Position numbers and translations under genes: made by a program. From contig JAJRRT010000030.1 of assembly GCA_024279255.1 (NCBI GenBank), positions 1 to 37,640 of the forward strand: a stretch of 37,640 bases of DNA, written 5' to 3'. This document shows positions 24,620-33,802 of this stretch, in pieces. This stretch comes from Deltaproteobacteria bacterium. GTDB taxonomy: Bacteria > Desulfobacterota > Desulfuromonadia > Desulfuromonadales > Geopsychrobacteraceae. The first letter of the stretch is position 1; every line of letters begins with the position of its first letter. Under the pieces are notes generated by a model that was not told where the DNA came from, did not search any database, and worked only from the letters and a program-made list of their open reading frames with translations.

Positions 24620-25645
24620 ATGGAAGAACGCTTGATAACGGGTCAACAAAAAGACGAAGATCAATTTTTCGAGAACGGCCTACGCCCGAAAACCTTGCAG
24701 GAATACGTTGGCCAGACCAAAGCCAAAAAGAATCTAAAGGTTTTCATTGATGCCGCCCGCAAACGTCAGGAATCCCTCGACCATGTTCTCTTCTTTGGTC
24801 CTCCTGGGTTGGGCAAGACCACTCTGGCAAATATTGTTGCCCAGGAGATGGGGGTCGCAATCAAAAGCACCTCGGGTCCGGTTATCGAAAAGGCAGGCGA
24901 CCTTGCCGCAGTTCTGACAAACCTTGAGGAAGGTGATGTCCTGTTTATAGATGAAATCCACCGCCTCTCCCCCGTTGTCGAAGAGATTCTCTACCCGGCA
25001 ATGGAAGACTACCAACTCGACATTATGATCGGCCAAGGGCCTTCAGCGCGTAGCATCAAGCTCGATATCCCGCACTTCACTCTTGTTGGAGCAACGACCC
25101 GAGCTGGCTTGCTCTCTTCACCGCTGCGTGATCGTTTCGGCGTGATCAGTCGTCTCGAATTTTATACAAATCAGGAGTTAACTCAGATAGTCAACCGTAG
25201 CGCACGTATCCTCAACATCACTATCGATGCTGAAGGTGCTGCGGAAATTGCTCGCCGAAGTCGCGGCACTCCAAGGATTGTCAACCGCCTGCTGCGCCGG
25301 GTCCGTGATTTTGCTGAAATCGAAGAGGATGGCCAGATCTCGAGTGAGGTCGCTGATCGCTCACTTGCACGACTTGAGGTTGACCGCAGGGGTCTGGATT
25401 ATATGGATCGCTTGCTCCTGACAACCATTATCGACAAGTTCAAAGGCGGGCCTGTCGGTCTCGATACCTTAGCGGCAGCAATTGGCGAAGAGCGTGATAC
25501 CATTGAAGATGTTATCGAGCCTTTTTTGCTTCAGCAAGGGTTCCTGCACCGCACTCCGCGAGGCCGTGTTGCGACAGAAATATGCTATCAGCATTTCCAA
25601 AAGAGCCCAGATGATGTTTCACGAACCGGCAACCTTTTTGGTTGA
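24620..25645 (+). CDS. ruvB: Holliday junction branch migration ATPase RuvB
   Basis: AAA+ hexameric motor that drives branch migration with RuvA. The 341 residues show [12 protein letters not shown], Walker [12 protein letters not shown] (about residue 60), Walker [11 protein letters not shown], the sensor region [18 protein letters not shown] and the winged-helix tail [10 protein letters not shown]. The length is normal. It follows ruvA by 28 bases. Confidence 0.98.
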   Translation: MEERLITGQQKDEDQFFENGLRPKTLQEYVGQTKAKKNLKVFIDAARKRQESLDHVLFFGPPGLGKTTLANIVAQEMGVAIKSTSGPVIEKAGDLAAVLTNLEEGDVLFIDEIHRLSPVVEEILYPAMEDYQLDIMIGQGPSARSIKLDIPHFTLVGATTRAGLLSSPLRDRFGVISRLEFYTNQELTQIVNRSARILNITIDAEGAAEIARRSRGTPRIVNRLLRRVRDFAEIEEDGQISSEVADRSLARLEVDRRGLDYMDRLLLTTIIDKFKGGPVGLDTLAAAIGEERDTIEDVIEPFLLQQGFLHRTPRGRVATEICYQHFQKSPDDVSRTGNLFG

Positions 25646-25683
25646 ATAATTTTCTATTCACAAGCCACTAAGAATTTGTATTT

Positions 25684-27003
25684 ATGGTCCGAACAACCCT
25701 ATTAACAGTCATCCAGAAGATCGCTCTGGGCTACCTGCTGACTGCATGCTTCGGTCTGGTTGCGACTATTTACGCCTTGAGCAGCCTTGGCTCACAAACA
25801 ACTCAATCTAATGAGTTGATCAACGGCGATTACCGCGCATTGATGCTGGCGACAACCTTACGACAAGACCTGATGGCACTTGACCGGCTCGAAAAAGCCG
25901 AAGACATCATTACTGATTCCAGCCTGGATTCTGTGCACCTGCGTAGACGTGAGGACTTTCTGGTCCACTGGCAGGCAATCAAGGTGTTACCTCTTAGCCA
26001 GTCACTTCCTCAACAGATTCATGAAGCTGGCGACAACTATGTAGAAAATCTCAAAAAAACCCTCCTCAACGCAAACAAAACGGCAGGCAACATCGATAGG
26101 ACTCTTGCCCCGCAACGTACTAAACTTCTTAAACAATTTGATCTTTTCATGGAAAGCCGCGCAGAAATCATCAATGGCAGGCTTGCCGACCTCACCAGCG
26201 GCAGTACCAGAGCGTACCGTATTACACTTGTATTAACTCTATTTGGTATTGGCCTTGGAGTGCCCGTCGCTCTTTCGGTGATTATTACAATCCACCGCTC
26301 AACTCGTGATTTAATCAATGCAACGAATCGAATTTCCAACGGTGATTATGACTACAAAATAGACACTCTCCGCAAAGATGAATTTGGTGAACTCGCGCGG
26401 GCATTTGTGAGCATGGGAAGCCAACTACAGGAGCTTGAAAAAATCAGGCTCGATGCCAACCCGCTGACTCATCTGCCTGGCAACATGGCAATCGATCATG
26501 AGATCAACCACCGTATTGAAAGCGGCATACCCTTTGCTCACAGTTATATCGACATCGACAATTTCAAATCATTCAATGATCGCTATGGCTACCAGAAGGG
26601 TGACAAAGCGATCGCACTGGTCCGAGATATTTTGAAAGAGACTTTAGGTATAATAGGATCTAGCGGTCATCTACTTGGTCATATTGGTGGAGACGACTAT
26701 GTTGTCCTGACCTCCCCTGAGATTGCGGAAGAGTTAGCCCAGAGAGTAATCAGAGCTTTCGATGAGCAAACTCCCCTGCTCTACAGTATTGAGGATCGTG
26801 CAGCAGGGTTCGTTTCAGGAAAAGACCGGCGCGACAACGATGTTCAGCACCCCCTGATGACTCTTTCAGTCTCTATCGTCACCACCGATAGCTTGAGCCA
26901 ACCCTCTCCTGCCGCAATCAGCAGGGAATGTGCTAAGATAAAACACCATTTAAAAAAGCTGCCGGGCAGCAATTATCTCATTGACCGTCGGGAACAACGT
27001 TGA
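25684..27003 (+). CDS. Membrane sensor with HAMP and GGDEF-type domain (GGDDY variant)
   Basis: 439 residues: membrane helices at about 11-34 and 180-203 enclose a periplasmic helical sensor region, followed by a HAMP linker (204-256). The GGDEF-type domain (about 259-435) has the variant start DANPLTHLPGN, metal-site-like DIDNFKSFND, and GGDDY (335-339) in place of GGDEF/GGEEF. The acidic positions are kept, so cyclic-dinucleotide synthesis is possible, but product and activity cannot be inferred. It follows ruvB by 38 bases and overlaps the lipoprotein gene by 4 bases. Confidence 0.85.
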   Translation: MVRTTLLTVIQKIALGYLLTACFGLVATIYALSSLGSQTTQSNELINGDYRALMLATTLRQDLMALDRLEKAEDIITDSSLDSVHLRRREDFLVHWQAIKVLPLSQSLPQQIHEAGDNYVENLKKTLLNANKTAGNIDRTLAPQRTKLLKQFDLFMESRAEIINGRLADLTSGSTRAYRITLVLTLFGIGLGVPVALSVIITIHRSTRDLINATNRISNGDYDYKIDTLRKDEFGELARAFVSMGSQLQELEKIRLDANPLTHLPGNMAIDHEINHRIESGIPFAHSYIDIDNFKSFNDRYGYQKGDKAIALVRDILKETLGIIGSSGHLLGHIGGDDYVVLTSPEIAEELAQRVIRAFDEQTPLLYSIEDRAAGFVSGKDRRDNDVQHPLMTLSVSIVTTDSLSQPSPAAISRECAKIKHHLKKLPGSNYLIDRREQR

Positions 27004-27407
27004 ACCGCTTACTGCTACCAACTATCTTGAGTCTTCTCCTTTCGGCGTGTCTGACTCTGCCGAAAATAGATGGATCAAAAGCTCCTGAGCTGACAAAGGA
27101 CTCGGCACAGAGTCTTTTCATTGAGGGGATTGATCGCTTTGAGCCGGGTCATCGTACAGAGGCTTTCCTCAAACTTGAACAGAATTTTTCTGACAGCGCG
27201 TGGAACCAACGAGCTAAAGTGCTTGCTAATCTGGCAGGTTCTCGCCGCATACTTGAAAAGCAAATTCAACGTCAACAAGCAGTTATCGACAAGCAACAAA
27301 ATGACAAACTTGCTCTAAAAAAGCTCACACAAGAAAATGATTTACTTCAAGAACAAGTCAAGGTTCTCAAATCCTTGATTATCGACCTTGAGTTACACCA
27401 GCCCTGA
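27000..27407 (+). CDS. Small coiled-coil lipoprotein
   Basis: 135 residues starting at a TTG that overlaps the stop of the GGDEF gene (TTGA). The N-terminal signal ends in a lipobox LLSAC (Cys17 lipidated). Leu at +2 points to the outer membrane by the usual rule. After a Pro-containing stretch, residues about 80-130 form a heptad-like coiled coil rich in K, Q, L and E (ILEKQIQRQQAVIDKQQNDK). No family is recognised. The tight coupling to the GGDEF gene suggests a shared function or co-expression, which is inference. Confidence 0.72.
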   Translation: MNRLLLPTILSLLLSACLTLPKIDGSKAPELTKDSAQSLFIEGIDRFEPGHRTEAFLKLEQNFSDSAWNQRAKVLANLAGSRRILEKQIQRQQAVIDKQQNDKLALKKLTQENDLLQEQVKVLKSLIIDLELHQP

Positions 27408-27436
27408 CACAAATCCAATCAGGTTTTTAATCAAAC

Positions 27437-29749
27437 ATGCTTCCTAACAATCACCTGCAGTTATTTGCCCAGCAGCTAGCCTCATGGTCTGAACAGATCA
27501 TTGAGAATGGTCGCACCCCCTTTCGACGTGTCGATTTATTTCACCAACTGCAAACCTCCGCCGGTGTCTGTTGTCCACCCTTGATTTTCTGGATTAATCG
27601 ACAAAGTATGATTGCGGGTGGATTGCTTTTTTTACCTGACAGTGGCTCTGACACCAACCACGTGAAAGAAGCTGCTGCCGCGGAATCCTTGGGCCTGCGC
27701 CATTTTGTTACCTGGGAAACGGAAAGAATCAACATCTGGGAAACTGCAGCAGAGGGCAATACTCTTGTTAACTCCCTACCTCTCGCTCAAACACAGGACC
27801 CTGCAGCTTTCCACCATCGCCTGTACGAGTTGATAGATCATCTGAAGTTGCTTTCTGTTACAGGCAGGATCGATACAAACGAAATTTCTTCTTACTATCT
27901 GCTAAATCTTCTTGAAGAAACTCTCGCACTGTCATTTCCCGCCCTTCTCGAAAACTGCAGAATGCAACTCAGTGGAAGCACGTCAACTTTAAGCGCTGAA
28001 GAAGAAGCTCAGAACTGGAATCGTTTGACCCTGCTGCGACTACTCAGTTTACTTAACTGGGAGATACTTCCGGCCAATGTGCCGATGGACCAATTAACTG
28101 CCTCATCGGAAAAGCTGCTGGCGCTTCTCCCCGAACCACTTGGGCAGACCTTGCTATCACTCACTCCGAAAACATCCCTCAATCTGCCAGCAGAGAGTGC
28201 AGTTGCCTTCCACCACCTGCTTCTCCGCCTCCAGCAAATCGACTGGCAGAGCCAAGACAACCGCGGTGAAAAAGCTATCTACCTGCTCCTGAAACTCTGG
28301 TATGGAGATTCTGCTAGCAAAACAAAAACCAATAACAATCACAGACTATTGCTGCACTCACGGGAACTTGCCCCTAACTGCTGTCGAGAAATTTCACATT
28401 CTGGAGCTCAATTGGCTGCAAATGCCTTGGCAAGAGTCCTCGACAATCGGACACACCCGTTACAACTTCAAGGCGACACTTTTAAGCTCAGTTCTTCCTT
28501 CGATGAGACCTTTCTGCACGCAAATTTTTACGGAGACCTGAGACCAGACCCACTCCTGCGTCGAGAACTTGCTGGACACCTGAGAAATAGCTGGCCGAAT
28601 CGTCGCTTGGTGATCCCCGGAAGCCTGCCTTTCTGGGCCACGGAAGCAGCTCACTTCCTCGGGTTGACCTCTCAAAACTGCAAGATCGAACTCCACCTGC
28701 CTGCAAACTGGCTAGACCTACTCATTGACTCTTTTTTTACTGAACTGATTTTTACAAACTTTGTCTTGGAAACCATTGATTGTCGAAATGAAGAGCGGCA
28801 TCTTCTAACATTGAATCGCAGGCAAGAAGAGGCCGCAACGGAGTGTCTTCTTCCTGAAAACAGCTGTCGCTCTCTCGAGCTTGGACTGGACCACAAGCAA
28901 GCTGCCAGCAGGCTGCTCTGTGCCCTTGAACTTCCGTCACAACTCTTTGGCTTATTCACAGATCAGCAACTTGTCCTACTCACAGAAACAGGGGTCGAAG
29001 CCCTACATCCGCAAGCTTTGGTCTGCTATTCTCAGAGGAGCCTGGGAAAACAACTCTGGGAGATGCGCACTCAGGCCCCAATCCCAGATACGGCAGAAAA
29101 GCTTCTAGCTGAAGGAAAAAAGGTAAATTGGCTCGTGCCTGAAGCCTCCTGCCTCAAAGAACTGTATGAACAACTTTCTACCAAGGACTTATCAACCGAC
29201 GACCTGGATTTGGACGTACGCCTGACCCAACTTCTCGGCCTCCCCACAGATGTTCCTAACATAAAAGTAAAGACAACAACCAAAGACGCTACAGTGACAA
29301 AACAGGTTAATCGAAACCTAACGGATGAAATTCTCCGCCTTTTGGAAATTGAAGGTATTCCTCACTTTCCACAGACCTATCTCTACCGCCAGGCAACAGG
29401 TCCACTTAGCAATTACAAATTTACGCCACCACTCAAACTACGTCAGGAATTACTCGGCCAGTACGTACTCGAAGACTCCAAGGGGCAATCCCTGATGGTT
29501 ACAGGAGAAGAAACAAAAGATGCCTTACTGCTGGCAAGCATTCTTGGACTGAGGTCGCTTGAGATTCCCATTGATCGACAGCAAACAGCGGAGATGCTGG
29601 ACAGCTACCGACAGGACCTCCTCAAACTACAGAATACAATTACCCGCCTCTGCCTTCTCCATGTCGAACAATCGACAGCCGCTCATCGCCTGAAAAAGAA
29701 GCTTTGGCAGCAACTCCCCCTCCCGCCCCTCAAGTGGCTTTCCAGTTGA
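27437..29749 (+). CDS. Large uncharacterised protein, 770 residues
   Basis: I do not recognise this protein. It is leucine-rich, has no signal peptide or membrane helix that I can see, and is predicted to be cytoplasmic. Residues about 45-95 (PPLIFWINRQSMIAGGLLFLP, then EAAAAESLGLRHFVTWETERINIWE) resemble in layout the beta-strand core of PD-(D/E)XK-type N-terminal domains. Convincing catalytic acids are not visible, so this is only a suggestion. A middle part has a long helical region, and residues near 395-405 read RRLVIPGSLPFWATEAAHFLG. It lies between the lipoprotein and queH, 29 bases after the former, in the same direction. The codon use looks like its neighbours, so it is not obviously foreign. 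Confidence 0.75.
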   Translation: MLPNNHLQLFAQQLASWSEQIIENGRTPFRRVDLFHQLQTSAGVCCPPLIFWINRQSMIAGGLLFLPDSGSDTNHVKEAAAAESLGLRHFVTWETERINIWETAAEGNTLVNSLPLAQTQDPAAFHHRLYELIDHLKLLSVTGRIDTNEISSYYLLNLLEETLALSFPALLENCRMQLSGSTSTLSAEEEAQNWNRLTLLRLLSLLNWEILPANVPMDQLTASSEKLLALLPEPLGQTLLSLTPKTSLNLPAESAVAFHHLLLRLQQIDWQSQDNRGEKAIYLLLKLWYGDSASKTKTNNNHRLLLHSRELAPNCCREISHSGAQLAANALARVLDNRTHPLQLQGDTFKLSSSFDETFLHANFYGDLRPDPLLRRELAGHLRNSWPNRRLVIPGSLPFWATEAAHFLGLTSQNCKIELHLPANWLDLLIDSFFTELIFTNFVLETIDCRNEERHLLTLNRRQEEAATECLLPENSCRSLELGLDHKQAASRLLCALELPSQLFGLFTDQQLVLLTETGVEALHPQALVCYSQRSLGKQLWEMRTQAPIPDTAEKLLAEGKKVNWLVPEASCLKELYEQLSTKDLSTDDLDLDVRLTQLLGLPTDVPNIKVKTTTKDATVTKQVNRNLTDEILRLLEIEGIPHFPQTYLYRQATGPLSNYKFTPPLKLRQELLGQYVLEDSKGQSLMVTGEETKDALLLASILGLRSLEIPIDRQQTAEMLDSYRQDLLKLQNTITRLCLLHVEQSTAAHRLKKKLWQQLPLPPLKWLSS

Positions 29750-29810
29750 CTTTGCCGCTATTTTCAGGGCAGATTCAGTAAAAATCTATTTCCGTTAGAT
29801 TGGAGCAGCT

Positions 29811-30359
29811 ATGAATATCTTATTACATATTTGTTGTGGTAACTGTGCCATATATCCAGTACAACAACTACGTGAACAAAACCATCATCTCACCGGGTAC
29901 TTTTTCAACCACAATATTCATCCTTACCAAGAGTACAGTCGTCGACTCGAAACGACCCGAGAATATGCCACAAAGGTGGGCCTGGCTCTACAGCTAGACG
30001 ATCAGTACCTGCTCGAAGAATTTCTGGCCAACGTCGCTAATAACCCGGAACAACGTTGTGAATACTGCTATCGCTCTCGTCTGACCAAAACGGCACAAAA
30101 AGCCGTCGAAGGTGGGTTTGAAGCTTTTTCAACCACCTTACTCTATTCCCGTTACCAGAATCAGGACGCAATCGTCGAGTTTGGTCATGAATTAGCCAGA
30201 GACTATGACTTGACATTTGTTGGCCAGGACTTTCGCCCGGGCTGGAATGAAGGTATTCGTATCTCAAAAGAGATGAATCTTTATCGACAGCAATACTGCG
30301 GATGTATCTACTCAGAAAAGGATCGGTACCACCCACGGGAGAAAGCCAAAGTATCATGA
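29811..30359 (+). CDS. queH: Epoxyqueuosine reductase QueH
   Basis: Performs the last step of queuosine synthesis in tRNA, reducing epoxyqueuosine, as the non-cobalamin alternative to QueG. The 182 residues have the DUF208/QueH signature cysteines: CCGNC (Cys8, 9, 12), CEYCYR (Cys83, 86) and YCGCIYSE (Cys163, 165), which bind a [4Fe-4S] cluster and a second metal centre. HNIHPYQEY and VGQDFRPGWNEGI are further family blocks. A TTGGAGCA ribosome-binding site precedes the ATG. Confidence 0.95.
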   Translation: MNILLHICCGNCAIYPVQQLREQNHHLTGYFFNHNIHPYQEYSRRLETTREYATKVGLALQLDDQYLLEEFLANVANNPEQRCEYCYRSRLTKTAQKAVEGGFEAFSTTLLYSRYQNQDAIVEFGHELARDYDLTFVGQDFRPGWNEGIRISKEMNLYRQQYCGCIYSEKDRYHPREKAKVS

Positions 30360-30370
30360 ATTCTCTAGCG

Positions 30371-30398
30371 TTGCCGGGCATCAATATTATGCTACAAT
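30371..30398 (+). promoter_or_regulatory. Candidate sigma-70 promoter for the phasin-like/ubiB pair
   Basis: TTGCCG, a 16-base spacer, then TACAAT with an extended TGC before it. It starts 11 bases after queH ends and about 55 bases before the next start codon. Confidence 0.45.
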
Positions 30399-30451
30399 TT
30401 CAATAAGTTCAGACCATTCACCAAAATTCTCACATGACAAGGAGGCGGACA

Positions 30452-30754
30452 ATGATCGACTTTATTGAGAAGACCATGCTCGCAGGATTCGGTGCCCTCT
30501 CTCTGACTCAGAAGAAATCGGAGGAATTGCTCAAGGAGGTAAAAGAGCGCATCGATTTAACAGAGGAAGAGGGGAAACAACTCTTGTCACGTCTGCAGGA
30601 TGTCGCCAAAGAAAACCAAAAAAAATTCGAAGATCTGGCCCGCGATGAGGTACAAAAAGCCGGTTCCCGCATGGGTTTTGTCGCCAAAGAAGAGTTTGAC
30701 AAGCTGGCAAAAAAAGTATCTAAACTTGAGAAACAGCTCAAAACTAAATCCTGA
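30452..30754 (+). CDS. Phasin-like small helical protein
   Basis: 100 residues, start chosen for the AGGAGG ribosome-binding site at 30440-30445. Almost entirely charged amphipathic helix (KKSEELLKEVKERIDLTEEE, FDKLAKKVSKLEKQLKTK) after a short hydrophobic start (LAGFGALSLT). The pattern fits the poly(hydroxyalkanoate)-granule/phasin superfamily small proteins found next to ubiB in related genomes, as I recall. Low sequence complexity limits certainty. It is 21 bases upstream of ubiB. Confidence 0.75.
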   Translation: MIDFIEKTMLAGFGALSLTQKKSEELLKEVKERIDLTEEEGKQLLSRLQDVAKENQKKFEDLARDEVQKAGSRMGFVAKEEFDKLAKKVSKLEKQLKTKS

Positions 30755-30775
30755 TTTATTTAGCGGACATCAAAT

Positions 30776-32467
30776 ATGCTCACCTTCTCCCGGATCAATC
30801 GGAATCTACGTTCACTTAAACGCTATCGTCAGATCCTTGGTGTTTTGATCAAGTATGGCTTCGGTCATGTCGTTGAGCAGCTAAACATTGACTACTACCT
30901 CGAACTCGGCAAGCGGATTGTCTCGCTTGGCACAATGTCTAAGAAAGTAGAGCGCTTCACCCAAGCCGCACGACTTAGATTGGCTATGGAAGAATTAGGG
31001 CCGACATTTATTAAACTTGGCCAAATTCTCTCAATCCGTCCAGACCTTGTTCCACCGGAATACACTGATGAATTCCGCAAGCTTCAGGATCGTGTCCCCC
31101 CCCTGAGCCCACAATTGATTCGACAAGAGATAGAAAAGCAACTCGGCATCAGCATTGACGAAGCCTTTGCCGAGTTTGACGACAAATCAATTGCGGCAGG
31201 ATCTATTGCGCAGGTCCACCGCGCCAGACTGCATGACGGTCAGCAGGTTGCGGTAAAAGTACGTCGACCTGGAATCATGCCACTGCTAGAAACAGATCTC
31301 GACATACTGGCCGGACTTGCGTATTTGTTGGAACATCACCTGCCGGGAATGGACGTCTTTGACCCTTCTGGAATTGTGCGCGAATTTCGACGTACTCTCT
31401 TTCGAGAAATTGACCTGACCCGCGAGGGACATACAATAGAACGCTTTGCTGCCAATTTCTCAGAAATTACCGAAGTCTTCACTCCAAAAATCTTCTGGGA
31501 ACAAAGCTGCGAAACTATCCTGACCATGGAGTATGTAGACGGTGTCAAAATTACCGATGCCAAAGGTCTTGATAAGCACGATCATTCGGGACAAACCCTT
31601 GCTGCCCATACCGCGAAAATAATTCTGCAGCAAATTCTTGTTTATGGCCTTTTCCACGGGGATCCCCACCCAGGGAATATCTTTGTTCTTGACGATGGTC
31701 GGATTTGCTTCCTCGACTTCGGCATGGTCGGGCGACTTGACGATGAGCTCAAACACCAATTGAGCGACCTTATCGTCGCGATCATCGACCGTGATGCTGA
31801 GCGGCTCATCACACAACTCATCTATTCTGGTGACATTTCAGATGAAATTGATCGGCGGCAACTTAAACGTGAGCTCAATGAATTAATTGACGATTACTGC
31901 GAACTCTCTCTCGCCGAACTCAACACAGCAAAACTTGTCACTGAATTTATCGACCTTCTCAACCGTCATCACATCCGCTTCCCCGCAGACCTCATATTAC
32001 TTGCCAAAGCACTTGTAACGATCGAAGGCGTCGCGCGTGAGCTTGACCCCGACTTCGTATTGATGAAACAACTAAAACCAATGATCGAACAAATGGTTCA
32101 TTCGCGCTATAGTCCAAGCGGGGCAGCCCATGACATGCTCGCAGTCGGGCGAGAATATAGTGCATTGTTCCGCAGCCTGCCTCAGGACCTGCGTGAACTA
32201 TTAATGCGGATCAATAGGAATAAATTTAAAATAGACCTGGAACACCGGGGTCTACAGAATTTCATTACAGAATTTGACCGCTCCAGCAACCGCATCTCCT
32301 TTAGCCTGGTCATCGCCTCATTGGTTATTGGTTCCTCGCTGGTCATGCAAACGGACAAAGGGCCAATGTTGTTTGATTTCCCTCTGGTCGGACTACTCGG
32401 CTACACAATTGCTGGTTTTCTTGGCTTAGGGCTTGCCATCGCAATTCTCCGGTCTGGACGCATGTAG
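30776..32467 (+). CDS. ubiB: UbiB/ABC1/ADCK family kinase-like protein
   Basis: 563 residues of the atypical kinase family associated with quinone synthesis or lipid handling in membranes. It has the KxGQ motif [17 protein letters not shown] (about residue 75), the alanine-rich nucleotide loop [12 protein letters not shown], a lysine in VAVKVRRPG, the catalytic [11 protein letters not shown] and metal-binding FLDFGMVG. Two hydrophobic helices at the C-terminus (about 505-555) anchor it. The exact substrate is not established for bacterial members. Confidence 0.93.
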   Translation: MLTFSRINRNLRSLKRYRQILGVLIKYGFGHVVEQLNIDYYLELGKRIVSLGTMSKKVERFTQAARLRLAMEELGPTFIKLGQILSIRPDLVPPEYTDEFRKLQDRVPPLSPQLIRQEIEKQLGISIDEAFAEFDDKSIAAGSIAQVHRARLHDGQQVAVKVRRPGIMPLLETDLDILAGLAYLLEHHLPGMDVFDPSGIVREFRRTLFREIDLTREGHTIERFAANFSEITEVFTPKIFWEQSCETILTMEYVDGVKITDAKGLDKHDHSGQTLAAHTAKIILQQILVYGLFHGDPHPGNIFVLDDGRICFLDFGMVGRLDDELKHQLSDLIVAIIDRDAERLITQLIYSGDISDEIDRRQLKRELNELIDDYCELSLAELNTAKLVTEFIDLLNRHHIRFPADLILLAKALVTIEGVARELDPDFVLMKQLKPMIEQMVHSRYSPSGAAHDMLAVGREYSALFRSLPQDLRELLMRINRNKFKIDLEHRGLQNFITEFDRSSNRISFSLVIASLVIGSSLVMQTDKGPMLFDFPLVGLLGYTIAGFLGLGLAIAILRSGRM

Positions 32468-32651
32468 CCTGAAATACTCATCAATATCTAAACATCCTTT
32501 CCTATAAACAAAATTTGGTACTACCATGTGTTGTCATTTCAGCACAGTCTCCCTTGCCTGCGACTAAAAACTGCAACAAAACATAAACCCAAAAGCAGAA
32601 GCAGTAATAAATTACATCACAATTACAGCAAGTTGCCCAACTATCGGCTCA

Positions 32652-32667
32652 TGGCAGACTCTTTGCA
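32652..32667 (+). promoter_or_regulatory. Candidate sigma-54 promoter upstream of lpxC
   Basis: TGGCAGACTCTTTGCA has GG and GC exactly 10 bases apart and differs from the consensus TGGCAC-N5-TTGCW at one core-flanking base. It lies in the 251-base gap between ubiB and lpxC, placing a transcript start about 40 bases before the lpxC ATG. The gap otherwise holds AT-rich sequence with no gene. Confidence 0.55.
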
Positions 32668-32718
32668 TAAACAATATACGCTTGATATTATCACCAAACA
32701 ACAATCGGACTCGTGGAT

Positions 32719-33648
32719 ATGATTTTGCAACGCACCATTAAAACCCCTGCGGAGATCACAGGTGTCGGCCTTCACTCAGGTATCGATATCAGGTTACGCC
32801 TTCGCCCTGCATCAGCCGATACCGGTATTATTTTTCATCGCCGTGAAGGTGAGCGTGTCGTTGCCATCAAGGCTATTGCTGACAACGTTGTTGATACCCG
32901 CATGGCAACGGTCCTTGGTCGCGATGGATTGAGTGTCTCGACCGTTGAACACTTTCTGGCGGCTCTATCAGCCTGCGGAATAGATAATCTGCATATCGAC
33001 ATTGATGGCCCTGAGGTTCCAATCCTTGATGGAAGCGCCGCCCCGTTCGTGAAACTGATTGAAGAGGCGGGCATCGAAGGATTGGAAGCGTCAAGACGCT
33101 TTATCGCAATTCGCAAACCGATAAGCTTGATTGAAGGCGAAAAGCGGATCAGCATTATCCCTTCACGCTTCTTCCGTATCACCTTCGACATCGCATTCGA
33201 ACATAAAGCCATTGCCCTACAACAATACAGTATGAAATTCTCAACCGAAAGCTTTCGACGCGACATTGCCCCGGCAAGAACTTTCGGCTTTCTTCACGAA
33301 GTAGAATACCTCAAGGCGAATGGACTCGCGCGTGGTGGATCCCTCGAAAATGCTGTGGTCATTGACGACAATGGTGTCATGAATCCAGAAGGTTTGCGTT
33401 ATCAAGATGAATTTGTACGCCACAAAGTTCTTGATTCCGTAGGTGATTTCAGCCTTCTCGGTTCGCCAATGTTAGGCCACATCCGTGCCTTCAAAGCAGG
33501 GCACGACATGAACGCCAAGATGGTTCGCAAGATAATTGACAGCCCTGACCATTGGGCCTATGTCGAATTTAGCGAAGCTGCAATGCAAGAAGCACAACGG
33601 CGCAGCGCACGTGCCTTTGCCGTTGATCTGGCTTGGGATAAAGCCTGA
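32719..33648 (+). CDS. lpxC: UDP-3-O-acyl-N-acetylglucosamine deacetylase
   Basis: Zinc amidase that commits UDP-acyl-GlcNAc to lipid A synthesis. The 309 residues start MILQRTIKTPAEITGVGLHSG; a GTG two codons earlier is the alternative start. Zinc ligands are visible: VEHFLAAL (His) and the HKVLD pair (His, Asp) in FVRHKVLDSVGD. The general-base histidine is in KAGHDMNAK. It is the only gene of its transcript, with a sigma-54-like element upstream and a strong terminator downstream. Confidence 0.95.
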   Translation: MILQRTIKTPAEITGVGLHSGIDIRLRLRPASADTGIIFHRREGERVVAIKAIADNVVDTRMATVLGRDGLSVSTVEHFLAALSACGIDNLHIDIDGPEVPILDGSAAPFVKLIEEAGIEGLEASRRFIAIRKPISLIEGEKRISIIPSRFFRITFDIAFEHKAIALQQYSMKFSTESFRRDIAPARTFGFLHEVEYLKANGLARGGSLENAVVIDDNGVMNPEGLRYQDEFVRHKVLDSVGDFSLLGSPMLGHIRAFKAGHDMNAKMVRKIIDSPDHWAYVEFSEAAMQEAQRRSARAFAVDLAWDKA

Positions 33649-33669
33649 ACCTAACATCCTCTGACTCTC

Positions 33670-33701
33670 AAAGGCAGCCATTCTACATGGCTGCCTTTTT
33701 T
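33670..33701 (+). terminator. Rho-independent terminator after lpxC
   Basis: Perfect 12-base stem AAAGGCAGCCAT / ATGGCTGCCTTT, a 5-base loop and a run of six T's, 22 bases after the lpxC stop. Confidence 0.92.
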
Positions 33702-33802
33702 CTTTCTGCTGCCCAGTAAATCTGATTTTAATTTGCCAAGTCATTGGTCTATCTGCAATAATCCAACCATTATTGGCTCTAAAGCCTATACAGAGGAGAA
33801 TC

